Below, in pieces: positions 26,634 to 35,159 of a stretch of 64,000 nt of DNA; the stretch's first letter is position 1, and each line of letters starts with the position of its first letter. A program made the position numbers and the translations under genes. The DNA is from Variovorax sp. CF313. GTDB taxonomy: Bacteria > Pseudomonadota > Gammaproteobacteria > Burkholderiales > Burkholderiaceae_C. Location: the NCBI RefSeq assembly GCF_000282635.1, contig NZ_AKIW01000033.1, positions 62,001-126,000 of the forward strand. Reading direction: 5' to 3'. The notes beneath the pieces are model-generated. The model ran no database searches, was not told the DNA's origin, and was given only the letters and a program-made list of their open reading frames with translations.

Positions 26634-27402
26634 AAACGCATCCTCATCTCCTGGCGAGCAGGCCGCTGGCCGCTCGGGGTATCCACCGGGTGTCTGCGCG
26701 CCCGCCGCGCCGCTATGGCCCGGTTTCCTGAGGGGGCAGGAAAACGCGCCGGTGCGCGTGCTGCTCGTCGACGACGACGAGTTCATGCGCCGGGTCATCG
26801 CGCAGGAACTGCTGTCGGACCTGCGCATCCAGCTCGAAGGCCAGGCCGGCAGCCTGCGCGACGGCCGCCGGCTGCTGGTCACGCACGAGTTCGACGTGTT
26901 GATGGTCGACCTGCGGCTGGGCGACGGCAGCGGCTTCGAGCTGATCCAGGAGGCCCGCGAACTCCACCGCGCGGGAGAGATCATCGTGATTTCCGCGATG
27001 GAGGACGAGGCGCACGTGCTGCATGCCTTCGAACTGGGCGCCACCGGCTACCTGCTGAAGGACGCCTGGCTGCAGAGCTTTTCCCAGGCCGTGCTGCAGG
27101 TGGTCAACGGTGGCGCGGCCATCACGCCGCGGCTGGCGCGGCGGCTGCTCTCGCGACTGATCCATCGGCCCGGCAACATGCCGCCGTCGGTGGAGCCGCC
27201 CGCGCGCGAGGCGACGCTGACGGCCCGCGAGTGCGAGATCCTGCGCTGCGTGGCGCGCGGCCACGTCACCGACGAGATCGGCACCAAGCTCGGCATCTCG
27301 GGCCAGACCGTCAACGCGCACATCAAGAACATCTACAAGAAACTGCACGTGCATTCGCGTGCGCAGGCCGTGAGCTACGCGGCGTATTCAGGGCTGATCT
27401 GA
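26626..27402 (+). CDS. LuxR/NarL-type response regulator, no adjacent kinase
   Basis: Transcription factor of 258 residues. After a Pro/Gly-rich N-terminal extension of about 40 residues comes a receiver domain (LLVDDDEF; phospho-acceptor Asp95 in VDLRLGDGSG; Lys in YLLKDAW). It is followed by a LuxR helix-turn-helix (LTARECEILRCVARG, GISGQTVNAHIKNIYKKL). No histidine kinase gene flanks it. Placed between galE and manC with an 8-nt overlap, it probably regulates the EPS operon itself. Its kinase must be elsewhere. Confidence 0.9.
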   Translation: MPENASSSPGEQAAGRSGYPPGVCAPAAPLWPGFLRGQENAPVRVLLVDDDEFMRRVIAQELLSDLRIQLEGQAGSLRDGRRLLVTHEFDVLMVDLRLGDGSGFELIQEARELHRAGEIIVISAMEDEAHVLHAFELGATGYLLKDAWLQSFSQAVLQVVNGGAAITPRLARRLLSRLIHRPGNMPPSVEPPAREATLTARECEILRCVARGHVTDEIGTKLGISGQTVNAHIKNIYKKLHVHSRAQAVSYAAYSGLI

Positions 27403-27445
27403 AGCCCCTTCCCACTCCCTCAAAAAGAAACGCAGGCAGGCCGTC

Positions 27446-28927
27446 ATGAAAACCCATCTCATCCATCCCGTGGTTCTGTGCGGCGGCAGCGGCACGCGGC
27501 TGTGGCCGCTGTCGCGCAAGGCGCTGCCCAAGCAGTTCGCGCCGCTGGTCGGCGGCAAGAGCCTGCTGCACCTCACGCTCGAACGACTGTCGGTGCTGAA
27601 CCGCGACATCACCTGCATCACGTCGGAAGACCATCGCTTCCTGGTGAAGGAAACGCTGGAGAACGCCAATGCCACGGGCCGGCAGATCCTGGAGCCGGTG
27701 GCGCGCAACACCGCCGCGGCCATGGCCTCGGCCGCGCTGCTGGCCGATCCCGGCGACCTGCTGCTGTTCGCGCCGGCCGACCACCACATTCCAGACACCG
27801 CGCTGTTCGCCCGCACCGTCCGCACCGGCGTCAAGGCGGCACTGGCCGGCAAGATCGTCACCTTCGGCGTGGTGCCGAGTTTTCCGAGCACCGCCTACGG
27901 CTACATCGAGGCCGGCGAGCCCTCGGCCGACGGGCGCAGCCAGGCCGTCGCGCGCTTTGTGGAAAAGCCGACGGCGGCGGTGGCCGAAACACTGATCCTG
28001 CACGGCGGCTACAGCTGGAACGCGGGCATCTTCCTCGTGCAGGCGCGCACGCTGGTCGCGGCGCTGCGCGAGCACGCGCCCGACATCCTCCTGGCCTGCG
28101 AACATGCCACCGCCGCGGTGGCTGCCGACGGCAGCTTTCTGCGGCTGGAGCCCGTTGCCTTCGAGGGCTGCCGCGCCGACAGCATCGACTACGCCGTGCT
28201 CGAAAAGCACAGGGACATCGCGGTCGTGAAATTCGAAGGCGCCTGGAGCGACGTCGGCAGCTGGAACGCGGTTGCCAGCCTGCATCCGGCGGACGATGCG
28301 GGCAACCGCCTGAGCGGCAAGGCCAGCGCGCTGAATTCGCGCAACACCTTCATCCACGCGCCGCACCGGCCGGTGGTGGCGCTGGGCACCGAAGACCTGA
28401 TCATCGTGGACACACCCGACGCCGTGCTGGTGGCCGGCGTGGGCTGCGCCGAGCAGGTGGCTGACGTCGTGCGCAAGCTCGTGCGGGAAGGCTGCGCCGA
28501 GGCCACCCAGCACCGCCGCGTGGTGCGGCCCTGGGGCGCGTACGACAGCATCGATCTGGGCGAGCGCTTCCAGGTCAAGCGCCTGACCGTCAAGCCCGGC
28601 GGCAAGCTGTCGCTGCAGATGCACCACCACCGCGCGGAGCACTGGATCGTCGTGCAGGGCACGGCGCGGGCCACCTGCAACGGCGAAGTCACGCTGGTGC
28701 GAGAGAACGAATCGATCTACCTGCCCTCGGGAGCGATCCACCGGCTGGAGAACCCGGGCAAGACCGTGCTCGAGGTGATCGAGGTGCAGACCGGCGGCTA
28801 CCTGGGCGAGGACGACATCGTGCGCTTCGACGACACCTACGGCCGCTGCGGGCCGGCCAGGATACTGGCGGACGCGTCGGCCGGATCGGGCGCGACCGCG
28901 GTGCTGCAGGCGCCCGTGGACCACTGA
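27446..28927 (+). CDS. manC: Mannose-1-phosphate guanylyltransferase / mannose-6-phosphate isomerase
   Basis: Bifunctional type-II enzyme of 493 residues that makes GDP-mannose, the precursor of GDP-fucose. The N-terminal nucleotidyltransferase has CGGSGTRLWPLSRKALPKQF and FVEKPTAAVAE, with YSWNAGIF. The C-terminal cupin isomerase part has RPWGAYDSI, MHHHRAEHWIVVQGTA and the metal-ligand region YLPSGAIHRLENPG. It is the last gene of the + strand locus and converges on the DJ-1-like gene 26 bp away with no visible terminator. Confidence 0.95.
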   Translation: MKTHLIHPVVLCGGSGTRLWPLSRKALPKQFAPLVGGKSLLHLTLERLSVLNRDITCITSEDHRFLVKETLENANATGRQILEPVARNTAAAMASAALLADPGDLLLFAPADHHIPDTALFARTVRTGVKAALAGKIVTFGVVPSFPSTAYGYIEAGEPSADGRSQAVARFVEKPTAAVAETLILHGGYSWNAGIFLVQARTLVAALREHAPDILLACEHATAAVAADGSFLRLEPVAFEGCRADSIDYAVLEKHRDIAVVKFEGAWSDVGSWNAVASLHPADDAGNRLSGKASALNSRNTFIHAPHRPVVALGTEDLIIVDTPDAVLVAGVGCAEQVADVVRKLVREGCAEATQHRRVVRPWGAYDSIDLGERFQVKRLTVKPGGKLSLQMHHHRAEHWIVVQGTARATCNGEVTLVRENESIYLPSGAIHRLENPGKTVLEVIEVQTGGYLGEDDIVRFDDTYGRCGPARILADASAGSGATAVLQAPVDH

Positions 28928-28953
28928 ATTCCGCGTTCAGCCGAACCCGAATG

Positions 28954-29556
28954 TCATCGGGGCAGGTACGGCGTGATGTTCTTCAGCGCATTGGCAACGT
29001 AGGCTTCCTTCTCGCCCACGGGGGCGACGTAGTGAAGCGCCGCGGTGGCGGCTTCGAGCCCCTCGGTGCGGGCGATGATCCAGCCGGCCAGATAGGGAGA
29101 AGCAAGGCAGCCGCCCGCGGTGGCGACATTGCCGCGCGCATAAAAGGGCTGGTTCAGCACTTCCACCCCCGCCTCCTGCACCCACGGCTTGGTGGTCAGG
29201 TCGGTGCAGGCCGGCACGCTGCCCACGAGGCCCAGCTTTGCCAGGATCAACGTGCCCGAGCACTGGGCCGCGATCAGCTGGCGCGCCGGATCGAGCGCGA
29301 GGCGCCCCATCAGCTCGGGACTGGCGACGACATCGCGCGTCCGCATGCCGCTGCCGACGACGACCGCATCCGCATGGCGCGCGTCTTCGAGCAGGGACTG
29401 CGCACGAACAGTCACGCCGTTCATCGACGTGACTTCTGCCGTCGGGCAGCACAGGCTCACGCGCCAGTCCGGCTTCTTGATCCGGTTGAGGACGCCGAGC
29501 GCGATGAGCGAATCAAGTTCATTGAAGCCGTCGAAGGTAAGGATCGCGATGTGCAT
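28954..29556 (-). CDS. DJ-1/PfpI family protein
   Basis: A 200-residue protein of the DJ-1/PfpI superfamily (class I glutamine-amidotransferase-like fold). The nucleophile elbow is AAQCSGTLILAK with Cys99, and an acidic partner sits in FDGFNELDS (Glu13). Such proteins include glyoxalase-III-type, hydratase and regulator members; substrate cannot be deduced. It is transcribed divergently from the MocR regulator, a frequent sign that the regulator controls it. Confidence 0.85.
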   Translation of the reverse strand: MHIAILTFDGFNELDSLIALGVLNRIKKPDWRVSLCCPTAEVTSMNGVTVRAQSLLEDARHADAVVVGSGMRTRDVVASPELMGRLALDPARQLIAAQCSGTLILAKLGLVGSVPACTDLTTKPWVQEAGVEVLNQPFYARGNVATAGGCLASPYLAGWIIARTEGLEAATAALHYVAPVGEKEAYVANALKNITPYLPR

Positions 29557-29618
29557 GGTGTCCGTGGAGTTCGTGCGTTGGAAGAAGGGGCGCGCCCATC
29601 GTAGGAGAGACGATCAAT

Positions 29619-29634
29619 ACAATCAAAAAATTGT
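29619..29634. promoter_or_regulatory. Inverted repeat between DJ-1-like and mocR-like genes
   Basis: ACAAT-N6-ATTGT lies in an AT-rich island of the 95-bp divergent intergenic region, directly upstream of the MocR-like start. Position and symmetry suggest an operator for the regulator. This is inference from sequence only. Confidence 0.35.
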
Positions 29635-29651
29635 CATGGATACATCCCGCA

Positions 29652-30986
29652 ATGGCCGAAGCCCGCTACAAGCAACTGGTCGATCAACTCGCTGCCGAGA
29701 TCCGCGCGGGGCGCCTGCAGCCCGGCACCCGCCTGCCCACGCACCGGCGGCTGGCCGAACGCCACGGGCTGGCGCTGGTCACTGCATCGCGCGTCTATGC
29801 GGAGCTCGAGGCCATGGGGCTGGTCAGCGGCGAGGTCGGCCGCGGCACCTTCGTGCGCGAGACCGTGCGGCCTCGCGGACTGGGTATCGACCAGCAGGCC
29901 GTGGCCGCGGGCCTGGTGGACCTGAACTTCAACTACCCCTCGCTGCCCGGACAGGCCGAGCTGCTGCGCGGCGCATTGCGCCAGCTTGCCGCCGGCGGCG
30001 AACTGGAAGCGATGCTGCGCTATGCGCCCCATGGCGGCCGGATGCACGAACGCGCCTGCGTTGCGCGGCACCTCGAGTCGCGCGGGCTGGCGGCCGAACC
30101 GTCGAGAGTGCTGATCGTCGACGGCGCGCAGCACGGGTTGGCAGTGACGGTCATGGCGCTGCTGCAGCCGGGCGACGTGATCGCGGTCGATGCCCTCACC
30201 TACCCGGGCTTCAAGGTGCTCGCCGAGGCGCAGCGGCTGGAGCTGGCACCCATTCCGGCATCCGGCCAGGGACCCGACCTTGACGCGCTGGAGCGCCTGT
30301 GCACGCAGCGCCGCGTGCGGGCCGTCTACACCATGCCGACCTTGCACAACCCGCTCGGCTGGGTGATGAGTGCGAGCCGGCGCCGCCGCCTGGCCGCCAT
30401 CGCGCGGCGGCACGGCCTGCTCGTCATCGAAGACGCGGCCTACGCCTTTCTGGCCGACGACCCGCCTCCCCCGCTGGCAACGCTGGCACCGGAGACGACG
30501 GTGTACGTCTCGGGCTTGTCCAAGAGCGTGGCGACCGGGCTGCGCGTGGGCTTCGTCGTGGCCCCGGAAGCCTGGGTGCCGAAGATCGAACGGTCGATCC
30601 GGGCCACGACCTGGTGCAACCCCGGCGTGACCACGGCAATCGCCTGCGCGTGGCTGGAGGACGGCACCGTCGGCCGGCTCGAATCCGAGAAACGGCACGA
30701 CGCCGCGACGCGGCAGGCCATTGCCGGCGACGCGCTCGCCGGGCTGCGCTGCGTGCGCCACCCGGCGTCGTACTTCGTCTGGCTGCCCTTGCCGGAAGAA
30801 ACGCGCGCCGACCGCGTCGCGGCGGCGCTGATGCGCGATGGCGTGTCGGTGTCGACGGCGGAGCCTTTTGCCGCCTCGCAGCACGTGCCGCATGCGCTGC
30901 GGCTGGCGCTCGGCTCCGTCGGGTTGGACAGCCTGCGCAGTGCATTGCAGACGGTGCGCCGGGTGATTGCGGAACAGTCCTTCTGA
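29652..30986 (+). CDS. MocR/PdxR-like GntR regulator with aminotransferase domain
   Basis: A 444-residue regulator with an N-terminal GntR winged helix (RLPTHRRLAERHGLALVTAS and GRGTFVRE) joined to a fold-type-I aminotransferase domain. The PLP lysine is K291 in SGLSKSVATG, with MPTLHNPLG and IEDAAYAFL also typical. Such proteins bind PLP or an amino-acid aldimine as effector. The ATG at 29652 is preferred over the in-frame TTG at 29631. It is divergent to the DJ-1-like gene, a plausible target. Confidence 0.92.
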   Translation: MAEARYKQLVDQLAAEIRAGRLQPGTRLPTHRRLAERHGLALVTASRVYAELEAMGLVSGEVGRGTFVRETVRPRGLGIDQQAVAAGLVDLNFNYPSLPGQAELLRGALRQLAAGGELEAMLRYAPHGGRMHERACVARHLESRGLAAEPSRVLIVDGAQHGLAVTVMALLQPGDVIAVDALTYPGFKVLAEAQRLELAPIPASGQGPDLDALERLCTQRRVRAVYTMPTLHNPLGWVMSASRRRRLAAIARRHGLLVIEDAAYAFLADDPPPPLATLAPETTVYVSGLSKSVATGLRVGFVVAPEAWVPKIERSIRATTWCNPGVTTAIACAWLEDGTVGRLESEKRHDAATRQAIAGDALAGLRCVRHPASYFVWLPLPEETRADRVAAALMRDGVSVSTAEPFAASQHVPHALRLALGSVGLDSLRSALQTVRRVIAEQSF

Positions 30987-31100
30987 GAGTGCCTGCAGAG
31001 GCGACACAGCCGTTTCATCGGGGGGTGTCCATGCCGGCGAGTGGTGGCGAGGAGCCATCGCAAGCTATATTGCCTGCTCCCCAACCTGAGAGAAATCACC

Positions 31101-31391
31101 ATGGCAAAAGCCTACTGGGTCAGTGCATACCGTGCCGTCAAGGACGCCGACAAACTTGCGGCCTACGCAAAGCTGGCCGGCCCGGCAATCACCGCCGGTG
31201 GCGGACGCTTTCTGGCGCGAGGGCTGCCGGCCCAGGTCTACGAATTCGGACTGGCCCAGCGCACCGTGTTGGTCGAATTCGACAGCATCGATCATGCGAG
31301 ATCCGTTCATGACAGCCCCGACTACCAAGCGGCGCTGGCTGCACTGGGCGACGGTGCCGAACGGGATCTGCGGATCATCGAAGGGGTGTGA
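31101..31391 (+). CDS. DUF1330 domain protein
   Basis: A 96-residue single-domain protein of the DUF1330 (dimeric alpha-beta barrel) family, recognised by AYWVSAYRAVKD, LARGLPAQVYEFG, VLVEFDSIDHA and DSPDYQAAL. The biochemical role is not established. It is preceded by GAGAG and lies 114 nt after the MocR-like gene, so it may have its own promoter. Confidence 0.85.
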   Translation: MAKAYWVSAYRAVKDADKLAAYAKLAGPAITAGGGRFLARGLPAQVYEFGLAQRTVLVEFDSIDHARSVHDSPDYQAALAALGDGAERDLRIIEGV

Positions 31392-31444
31392 GCAATCCCC
31401 GGCAAGGCGAGCGCGGAATGCGCGAATTTTCTTCTGGAGGACCG

Positions 31445-31792
31445 ATGAACTACCAAGGCAGCTGTCACTGTGGCCGGATCGCTTTCGAAGTCGAGGGCGA
31501 CATCCAGGGGGCAATGGCATGCAACTGCTCGATGTGCCAGCGCAAGGGGTCGTTGTTGTGGTTCGTGCCGCACGACCGGCTCAGGCTGAAGACGCCAGCC
31601 GAGGACATGAGCAACTACATGTTCAACAAGCACGTGATCTCGCATCGCTTCTGCCCGGACTGCGGTATCCATCCCTTCGGCGAAGGCACCGATCCCAAGG
31701 GCAACAAGATGGCGGCCATCAACATCCGCTGCCTCGAGGGCATCGACCTTGAGGCGGTGCCGGTACAGCATTTCGACGGACGTTCGAAGTAA
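31445..31792 (+). CDS. GFA family zinc-binding protein
   Basis: A 115-residue member of the glutathione-dependent formaldehyde-activating enzyme (GFA/CENP-V) family. The Cys ligands are seen in CHCG near the start, CNCSMC, and CPDCGIHPF. GGAGG precedes the ATG by 4 nt. Most single-domain members have unknown substrates, so activity on S-hydroxymethylglutathione is not claimed. A strong terminator follows about 145 nt later. Confidence 0.85.
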   Translation: MNYQGSCHCGRIAFEVEGDIQGAMACNCSMCQRKGSLLWFVPHDRLRLKTPAEDMSNYMFNKHVISHRFCPDCGIHPFGEGTDPKGNKMAAINIRCLEGIDLEAVPVQHFDGRSK

Positions 31793-32090
31793 ACCCGGCC
31801 CCTTGCTGCAACTGCGTCAAAGCCATTCGCACTCACAACAGGAGCGAGGGATGGAAAAGGGTGCAATCTCGGTGAGCAGAGCGGAACTGGGCGACGTTGC
31901 GCGTCCTTTCCGAGGTGTTGCACTTCACTTGGTCAGACGGCTGGGGGGTTTCCGCACCCCAGCCGTCGCCTTTTTGCCTCGCGTTCGCATCGATGCATGC
32001 GCACCGATGACCCGCTGCGAGGCGCAGCGATCGTTCATCCAGGCGGTGAGCGGAGGTGATGCCTTCCTTGCCCGCTCCGCAACGCCCGCG
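31793..32090. other. Intergenic region with terminator, no assured gene
   Basis: About 300 bp between the GFA gene and the convergent aldolase gene. An ORF begins at 31851 (ATG with GGAGCGAGGG upstream) but runs through the terminator hairpin into the antisense of the next gene, so it is not accepted as a gene. The segment 31851-31935 could be a short transcript ending at the hairpin. Confidence 0.4.
31936..31975 (+). terminator. Rho-independent terminator
   Basis: A perfect 11-bp GC-rich stem (31936-31946 with 31957-31967), 10-nt loop, then GCC and five T (31971-31975). It should end transcription from the DUF1330/GFA genes or from a short transcript starting near 31850. Confidence 0.85.
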
Positions 32091-33224
32091 TCACCAACCG
32101 TGGAACCGTCCCCAGGTCTTCAGCGCGCCCTCTTCCGACAACGCGTGATATTCGGGAAACTGCGCGCCCGTCGCGCAGGCGTGGTTCGGCAGAATGCGCA
32201 ACCGCGTGCCGATGGGAAAGCGCGCCGCGATGTCCGCGTCCGGCGCGCCTTCGCGCGAAAGGATGCCGTGCTCCTGGTTGGCACCGCTGAGCACGTAGCC
32301 ATCCAGCACCTTGCCGTCGATACCGCAGACCTGCCCGTAACCGAAGTCGCGCTTCTGCTTCTGCGTGCCGCGGTCGCGGCTCATGGCCATCCAGCCCGCG
32401 TCGACGATGGCCCAGCCCTTTTCGGCCTGGTGGCCAATCACCGTGGTGAGCACGCTCAAGGCAATGTCGGCCTCGGTGCACACGCCGACGTTGCGCATCA
32501 CGAGGTCGAAGAACACGTACACGCCGGCCCGCACCTCGGTCACGCCATCGAGCGCCTGGGCCATCAGCGCCGTGGGCGTGGAGCCGACGCTGACCGCGGG
32601 ACATGGCAGGCCCGCGCCGCGCAGACGCTGTGCGGCGCGCACACAGCCCGAGCGCTCCTGTTCGGCCATCGCCCTCAGGGCTTCTGGCGTGTCCAGCTCG
32701 TAGCTGGAACCGGCATGGGTCATCACGCCGCCAAGGCGCATGCCGCCGTCGTGCAGCGCGTGTGCCACGTCGAGCAGCGCGTCTTCCTCGGGGCGGATGC
32801 CGCTGCGGTGGCCGTCAGTGTCGACCTCGATCAGCACGTCGAACACTTCGCCGTTCGCGCGGCCGAACGCGGCAATCGCCCGCGCCGATTCCACGCTGTC
32901 GGTGATGATGCCGAGCGCACAGCCTCGCCGGCGCAGGTCCAGCGCATGCGGCAGCCGGTGCGGCGCCATGCCGACGGCATAGAGGATGTCGGTGAAGCCC
33001 CCGGCGAAGAACTGCTCGGCCTCCTTCAGCGTGGAAACGGTGATGCCCTGCGCGCCCGCGTCGCGCTGCGCCTTGGCAACGTCGATGCATTTGCTGGTCT
33101 TCACGTGCGGGCGAAAGCGCACGCCGAGCTCGTTCATGCGCTGCTGCATGCGCGCGATGTTGTGCTGCATGCGCGCCTGTTCGATGAGGGCGGCGGGTGT
33201 GTCGATGGTGGAAAGGGTACTCAT
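32091..33224 (-). CDS. D-threonine aldolase / D-serine dehydratase-like PLP enzyme
   Basis: A 377-residue fold-type-III PLP enzyme with an alanine-racemase-like N-terminal barrel and a DSD1-type C-terminal domain. The PLP lysine is Lys42 in RPHVKTSK, and the C-terminal zinc site is His and Cys in PNHACATGAQF. Such enzymes cleave or dehydrate D-3-hydroxy amino acids; which one acts here cannot be decided. An in-frame GTG at 33230 would add two residues. It diverges from a LysR regulator. Confidence 0.88.
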   Translation of the reverse strand: MSTLSTIDTPAALIEQARMQHNIARMQQRMNELGVRFRPHVKTSKCIDVAKAQRDAGAQGITVSTLKEAEQFFAGGFTDILYAVGMAPHRLPHALDLRRRGCALGIITDSVESARAIAAFGRANGEVFDVLIEVDTDGHRSGIRPEEDALLDVAHALHDGGMRLGGVMTHAGSSYELDTPEALRAMAEQERSGCVRAAQRLRGAGLPCPAVSVGSTPTALMAQALDGVTEVRAGVYVFFDLVMRNVGVCTEADIALSVLTTVIGHQAEKGWAIVDAGWMAMSRDRGTQKQKRDFGYGQVCGIDGKVLDGYVLSGANQEHGILSREGAPDADIAARFPIGTRLRILPNHACATGAQFPEYHALSEEGALKTWGRFHGW

Positions 33225-33248
33225 GGCCACCGACTGTACGTTTCAAGG

Positions 33249-33272
33249 CCGTGCCTGTGCTTCAATGCACGG
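33249..33272. promoter_or_regulatory. Inverted repeat in aldolase-lysR intergenic region
   Basis: CCGTGC-N12-GCACGG, with GTGC-N6-GCAC nested within it, in the 72-bp divergent gap. It is a candidate binding site for the adjacent LysR regulator; inferred from symmetry and position. Confidence 0.35.
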
Positions 33273-33296
33273 TCATCAATCGTTAAGCAGAAGTTA

Positions 33297-34235
33297 ATGA
33301 TCCAGATCGAGGACATGCAGCTCGCCGCCGCCCTTTTGCGCGAACCCTCACTGAGCGCGGCGGCCCGCGCGCTCGACGTGACGCCACCCGCGCTGTCGAT
33401 GCGGCTGCGCAAGCTCGAAGCCGCGTTGGGCCTGTCGCTCGCCACCCGCACCGCACGGCGGCTGAGCCTCACGCCAGAAGGCGAGCGCTTCGCGCGCGAG
33501 GCCGCCGCGCTGCTCGGGCAGATCGAGGGCCTGCGCGAATCGATGCAGCGCGACGACCGGCGGCTCACCGGCGCGCTGCGCATCGCCGCGCCCTTCGGCT
33601 ACGGCCGGCAGTACATCGCGCCAATGCTGGCGCGCTTCGCCCGGCTGCATCCGGGGCTGCGCGTGCAGCTCGACCTGCGCGAAACCCCGTGGCCCGACCG
33701 GCACGACGCCGACGCCGTGATCCACATCGGCACGGTGCGCGATTCTTCATGGGTGGCGCGCACGCTGAGCGCCAACGAGCGCTGGCTGTGCGCGAGCCCG
33801 GACTACCTGCGCCTGCACGGCGTGCCGCGTGCACCGCGCGATGTGCTGGCGCACGGCTGCATCTGCATCCGGGAGAACGACGAAGACGTGACGCTGTGGC
33901 ACGTGCGTCCGGCCAAAGGCGCAGCGGGGTCATCGGGCAAGCGGTCGGCCGCGCGAGAGACGCTGCGCATCTCGCCCGCCTACGTCACCAACGATGGCGG
34001 CGTGGCCCGGCAATGGGCCGAGCAAGGCATGGGCCTCGTGCTGCGTTCCGAATGGGACGCGGCCGACGCCGTCGCGCGCGGCACGCTGGTGCGCGTGCTG
34101 GCCGACTGGCAGTTCGACAGTGCACCGGTCACGCTGCTGGTACCGAGCCGCAAGGGCCGCACGGCGCGCGTGCAGGCCGTCGTCGGGTTCCTGGTCGAGA
34201 GCTTCGGGGATGCGGGAAAGCAGCTGGGCGCATAG
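33297..34235 (+). CDS. LysR-family transcriptional regulator
   Basis: A 312-residue LysR-type regulator: N-terminal winged helix with [20 protein letters not shown] and [12 protein letters not shown], then an effector-binding domain ([37 protein letters not shown]). Divergent arrangement suggests it controls the D-amino-acid-type PLP enzyme gene. No marked start-site SD is visible. Confidence 0.92.
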   Translation: MIQIEDMQLAAALLREPSLSAAARALDVTPPALSMRLRKLEAALGLSLATRTARRLSLTPEGERFAREAAALLGQIEGLRESMQRDDRRLTGALRIAAPFGYGRQYIAPMLARFARLHPGLRVQLDLRETPWPDRHDADAVIHIGTVRDSSWVARTLSANERWLCASPDYLRLHGVPRAPRDVLAHGCICIRENDEDVTLWHVRPAKGAAGSSGKRSAARETLRISPAYVTNDGGVARQWAEQGMGLVLRSEWDAADAVARGTLVRVLADWQFDSAPVTLLVPSRKGRTARVQAVVGFLVESFGDAGKQLGA

Positions 34236-34336
34236 CGATAGCCGGATTCGTCCACTGCCGCCCGCAACAGGACTACGATGTTTTGCGGCCGCCTTGCCGC
34301 CGCTGTCCAACCAACAACCTGAAGGAGACCGATCCC

Positions 34337-34543
34337 ATGTCCAACCATGTCTACAAATCGCTCGAACTGACGGGCTCCTCGCCGACGGGCATCGAAGATG
34401 CCGTGCAGGTGGCCATCGCCAAGGCGCACGAGACGGTGCGCAACATCCAGTGGTTCACCGTGACCGAGACACGTGGGCATGTGGTCGACGGCAAGGTGGC
34501 GCACTGGCAAGTGACGCTGAAGATCGGCTTCACGCTGGAGTGA
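34337..34543 (+). CDS. Dodecin flavin-binding protein
   Basis: A 68-residue protein with the complete dodecin pattern: [19 protein letters not shown], a central [11 protein letters not shown] with the flavin-stacking Trp, and a final beta strand. Dodecins form hollow dodecamers that store riboflavin/FMN or CoA. GAAGGAG precedes the ATG by 9 nt. It appears to be monocistronic and converges on the ArsC-like gene. Confidence 0.95.
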   Translation: MSNHVYKSLELTGSSPTGIEDAVQVAIAKAHETVRNIQWFTVTETRGHVVDGKVAHWQVTLKIGFTLE

Positions 34544-34579
34544 AGCGACGGACGCGGGGCGCCACGCTGCGCAGGCCCG

Positions 34580-35074
34580 CTAGCGCAAGTACCCCAGGTC
34601 CCGCAGGTCGGAGCGCACGGCCGAGCGATCCACCCCTTGTATCGGCAGGCTCACGAGCAGTTCCAGCCGGCGGCGCAGCGAGAACAGCATCTGGATCGCG
34701 TCGTGCGCGATCTTGTCGAGGTCGCTGCCATCGGCCACGTCCGGGTAGGCCCACAACGCCGCGTCGGGCTGGCCGGGCCATGGCGGCTGGCGGGATTCGG
34801 TGGTCGCATCCAGCGTGATGACGAAGTCTGCCGCCGCTGCATTCGCGCGCACCAGTTCGTCCCAGCTGCGCGGCGGCCGCAGCGGCACGGGGATGCTCGT
34901 GCTCTTCAATGCGGCGACGGCGGCGGGATGGAACTCGCGGGCGACCTGCCCGGGTTGACCGCAGGAAGATGCCGAGAACCGCTTCGGGTCCAGGTGCGCG
35001 AGGCACGCTTCGGCCAGGATGCTGCGTAATGAATTTCGTCGCGAGACGAAGATCACGCCGATACGTTTTTGCAT
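34580..35074 (-). CDS. ArsC/low-molecular-weight phosphatase-like protein lacking catalytic Cys
   Basis: A 164-residue protein with the fold signature of LMW tyrosine phosphatases and thioredoxin-type ArsC. The phosphate loop reads F-V-S-R-R-N-S-L-R-S at 9-18, with Ser11 (codon TCG) where the nucleophilic Cys should be. Asn14, Arg17 and Ser18 are kept. The C-terminal WAYPDVADGSDLDKIAHDAI matches the ArsC acid loop and helix. It is therefore likely a phosphate- or oxyanion-binding relic or a regulator rather than a phosphatase or reductase. It diverges from the PatZ-like gene over 85 bp. Confidence 0.75.
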   Translation of the reverse strand: MQKRIGVIFVSRRNSLRSILAEACLAHLDPKRFSASSCGQPGQVAREFHPAAVAALKSTSIPVPLRPPRSWDELVRANAAAADFVITLDATTESRQPPWPGQPDAALWAYPDVADGSDLDKIAHDAIQMLFSLRRRLELLVSLPIQGVDRSAVRSDLRDLGYLR

Positions 35075-35159
35075 GGAACCTTGACTATAGCCAAGCGCGC
35101 TGAATCCGTCCTGACCACCGCACTGCACAACGGCCGGCGAACGGTGCAGACTTGGGGGC

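Noticed and set aside
31851-33296. Open frame leading into the lysR-like gene
   Set aside because: It crosses a strong terminator and the antisense of the aldolase-like gene; the LysR helix-turn-helix starts at ATG 33297.
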